From contig MGCE01000086.1 of NCBI GenBank assembly GCA_001790315.1, positions 1 to 6,043 of the forward strand: DNA of 6,043 nt, in the 5' to 3' direction. The translations under genes and the position numbers were made by a program. The DNA is from Candidatus Rokubacteria bacterium RIFCSPLOWO2_02_FULL_72_37 (GTDB lineage Bacteria; Methylomirabilota; Methylomirabilia; Rokubacteriales; CSP1-6). Each line of letters begins with the position of its first letter. The first letter of the stretch is position 1. Below are positions 5,338-6,043 of this stretch, in pieces. The notes below the pieces were generated by a model. It was given only the letters and a program-made list of their open reading frames with translations, ran no database searches and had not been told where the DNA came from.

Positions 5338-6043
5338 TCACCAGGGGCCGACGGCGAGGGCGTGCAGGATCATGCGGATGCCGACCAGCACGAGCGCGCC
5401 CGCGAGGACCCGCCGGATCGCGACCGGGCTCGTGCGCGTGGAGAAGCGCGCGCCGAGCTGGGCGCCCGCCAGGATCCCCGCGCCCATCAGGCCCGTGGTG
5501 GGGAGGTTCACGTGGCCCAGGGCCAGGAACGTCGCCGCCCCGACGAACGTGGAGATGCTGAGGACGAAGTGCGAGGTCGCGGTGGCCACGTGCACCGGCA
5601 GGCTCAGCACGACGATCAGGAACGGCACGTGGATGATCCCGCCGCCGACGCCGAAGACGCTCGACAGGATCCCGACGAAGAAGCTCACGAGCACGCCCTT
5701 CCATGCGTCCACGTGGTAGGCGTGCCGCTCGCCGACGGCGTCCACGATCTGCCGCGCGTCGGCTCGCGGCGAGGGCGCGGCGGTGATCCCCGTGAACAGG
5801 AGCAGCGCGATCGCGATCAGCAGCGCGCCGAAGGCGAGGCTGAACAGGTGCGAAGCCAGGGCGCGCGTGAGGTAGGCGCCGCCGATCGCCCCGGGCACCG
5901 TCGCCGCCGCGAACTTCCAGCCGAGCGAGGTCCACCCGGCGCTGACGCAGGTACGCCGCGCTTCCGGACAGCGCGTTGAGGAACACGAGCGCCAGCGACG
6001 TGCCCACGGCGTCGGCCGGCTGGAAATGGTAGCCGAGCAGGAG
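5338..6043 (-). CDS. TauE/SafE-family anion exporter, C-terminal part, apparently frameshifted
   Basis: This is a polytopic membrane protein of the TauE/SafE (DUF81) family, whose members export sulfite, sulfoacetate or related organic anions. The gene runs off the right edge, so its N terminus is missing. From the edge, one frame gives LLLGYHFQPADAVGTSLALV and FLNALSGSAAYLRQRRVD, the usual end of the first half. From about 5934 the protein continues in another frame: GWKFAAATVPGAIGGAYLTR, a cytoplasmic loop, then VGILSSVFGVGGGIIHVPF and HVATATSHFVLS, the second-half repeat with the Gly-x-Gly-Gly-Gly and Ala-Thr-Ser motifs, ending at TGA 5340-5338. The join needs two extra bases or one fewer near 5926-5940. 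Two lost bases restore the expected length best. If the shift is real, the protein is broken or only a 186-residue piece starting at GTG 5898 is made. Family call is firm; substrate is unknown. Confidence 0.87.
   Translation of the reverse strand, partial: SCSATISSRPTPWARRWRSCSSTRCPEARRTCVSAGWTSLGWKFAAATVPGAIGGAYLTRALASHLFSLAFGALLIAIALLLFTGITAAPSPRADARQIVDAVGERHAYHVDAWKGVLVSFFVGILSSVFGVGGGIIHVPFLIVVLSLPVHVATATSHFVLSISTFVGAATFLALGHVNLPTTGLMGAGILAGAQLGARFSTRTSPVAIRRVLAGALVLVGIRMILHALAVGPW

Noticed and set aside
1..6043. CRISPR array, tRNA, rRNA, insertion sequence or attachment site
   Set aside because: No repeat-spacer pattern, no tRNA-like cloverleaf, no transposase frame and no terminal inverted repeats were seen on either strand.

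Overview
The window is very GC-rich, with coding frames that end almost every codon in G or C. It comes from an aerobic or facultatively aerobic bacterium. The gene content (ba3-type oxygen reductase, DUF2249 protein, hemerythrin-like protein, a haem-oxidase-like membrane protein) fits a soil or subsurface lineage such as Rokubacteria/Methylomirabilota or a deep proteobacterial group. That placement is inference; there is no rRNA or marker gene.

Layout. Positions 1-195 (+) hold the C-terminal end of a hemerythrin-like protein. Its stop codon overlaps the stop of a convergent minus-strand gene. A minus-strand set reads leftward from about 2570: a tandem DUF2249 protein (2056-2568), a 12-helix haem-copper-oxidase-like membrane protein (782-2059, start overlapping the previous stop), and a GDT1/TMEM165-type cation transporter (192-746). 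A divergent intergenic region (2569-2772) carries a perfect 9-bp inverted repeat with CRP/FNR-family geometry. To its right, a compact plus-strand operon encodes a complete ba3-type (B-family) cytochrome c oxidase: subunit IIa (2773-2880), subunit II with the CuA site (2885-3379), and subunit I (3376-5007). All metal ligands of that oxidase are visible. On the minus strand follow a small unrecognised gene (5012-5256), apparently frameshifted, and the C-terminal part of a TauE/SafE-family exporter (5338-6043, running off the edge), also apparently frameshifted.

How they may work together. The ba3 oxidase is a high-affinity terminal oxidase. The leftward DUF2249 and oxidase-like genes belong to families often found near hemerythrin, NnrS/NorB-like and denitrification genes. 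One operator between the two transcription units suggests shared control by an oxygen- or nitric-oxide-responsive CRP/FNR-type regulator, with the leftward promoter placed best for class II activation. This is inference from site geometry and family context.

Most interesting points: the CRP/FNR-like operator; an internal threefold motif (H-x3-LGW...VP) in the 12-helix protein, with the third histidine lost; three GATGAG repeats at exact 11-bp spacing plus a 22-bp palindrome upstream of the small gene; and two independent apparent frameshifts close together at the right end, which may mark sequence error or real decay.
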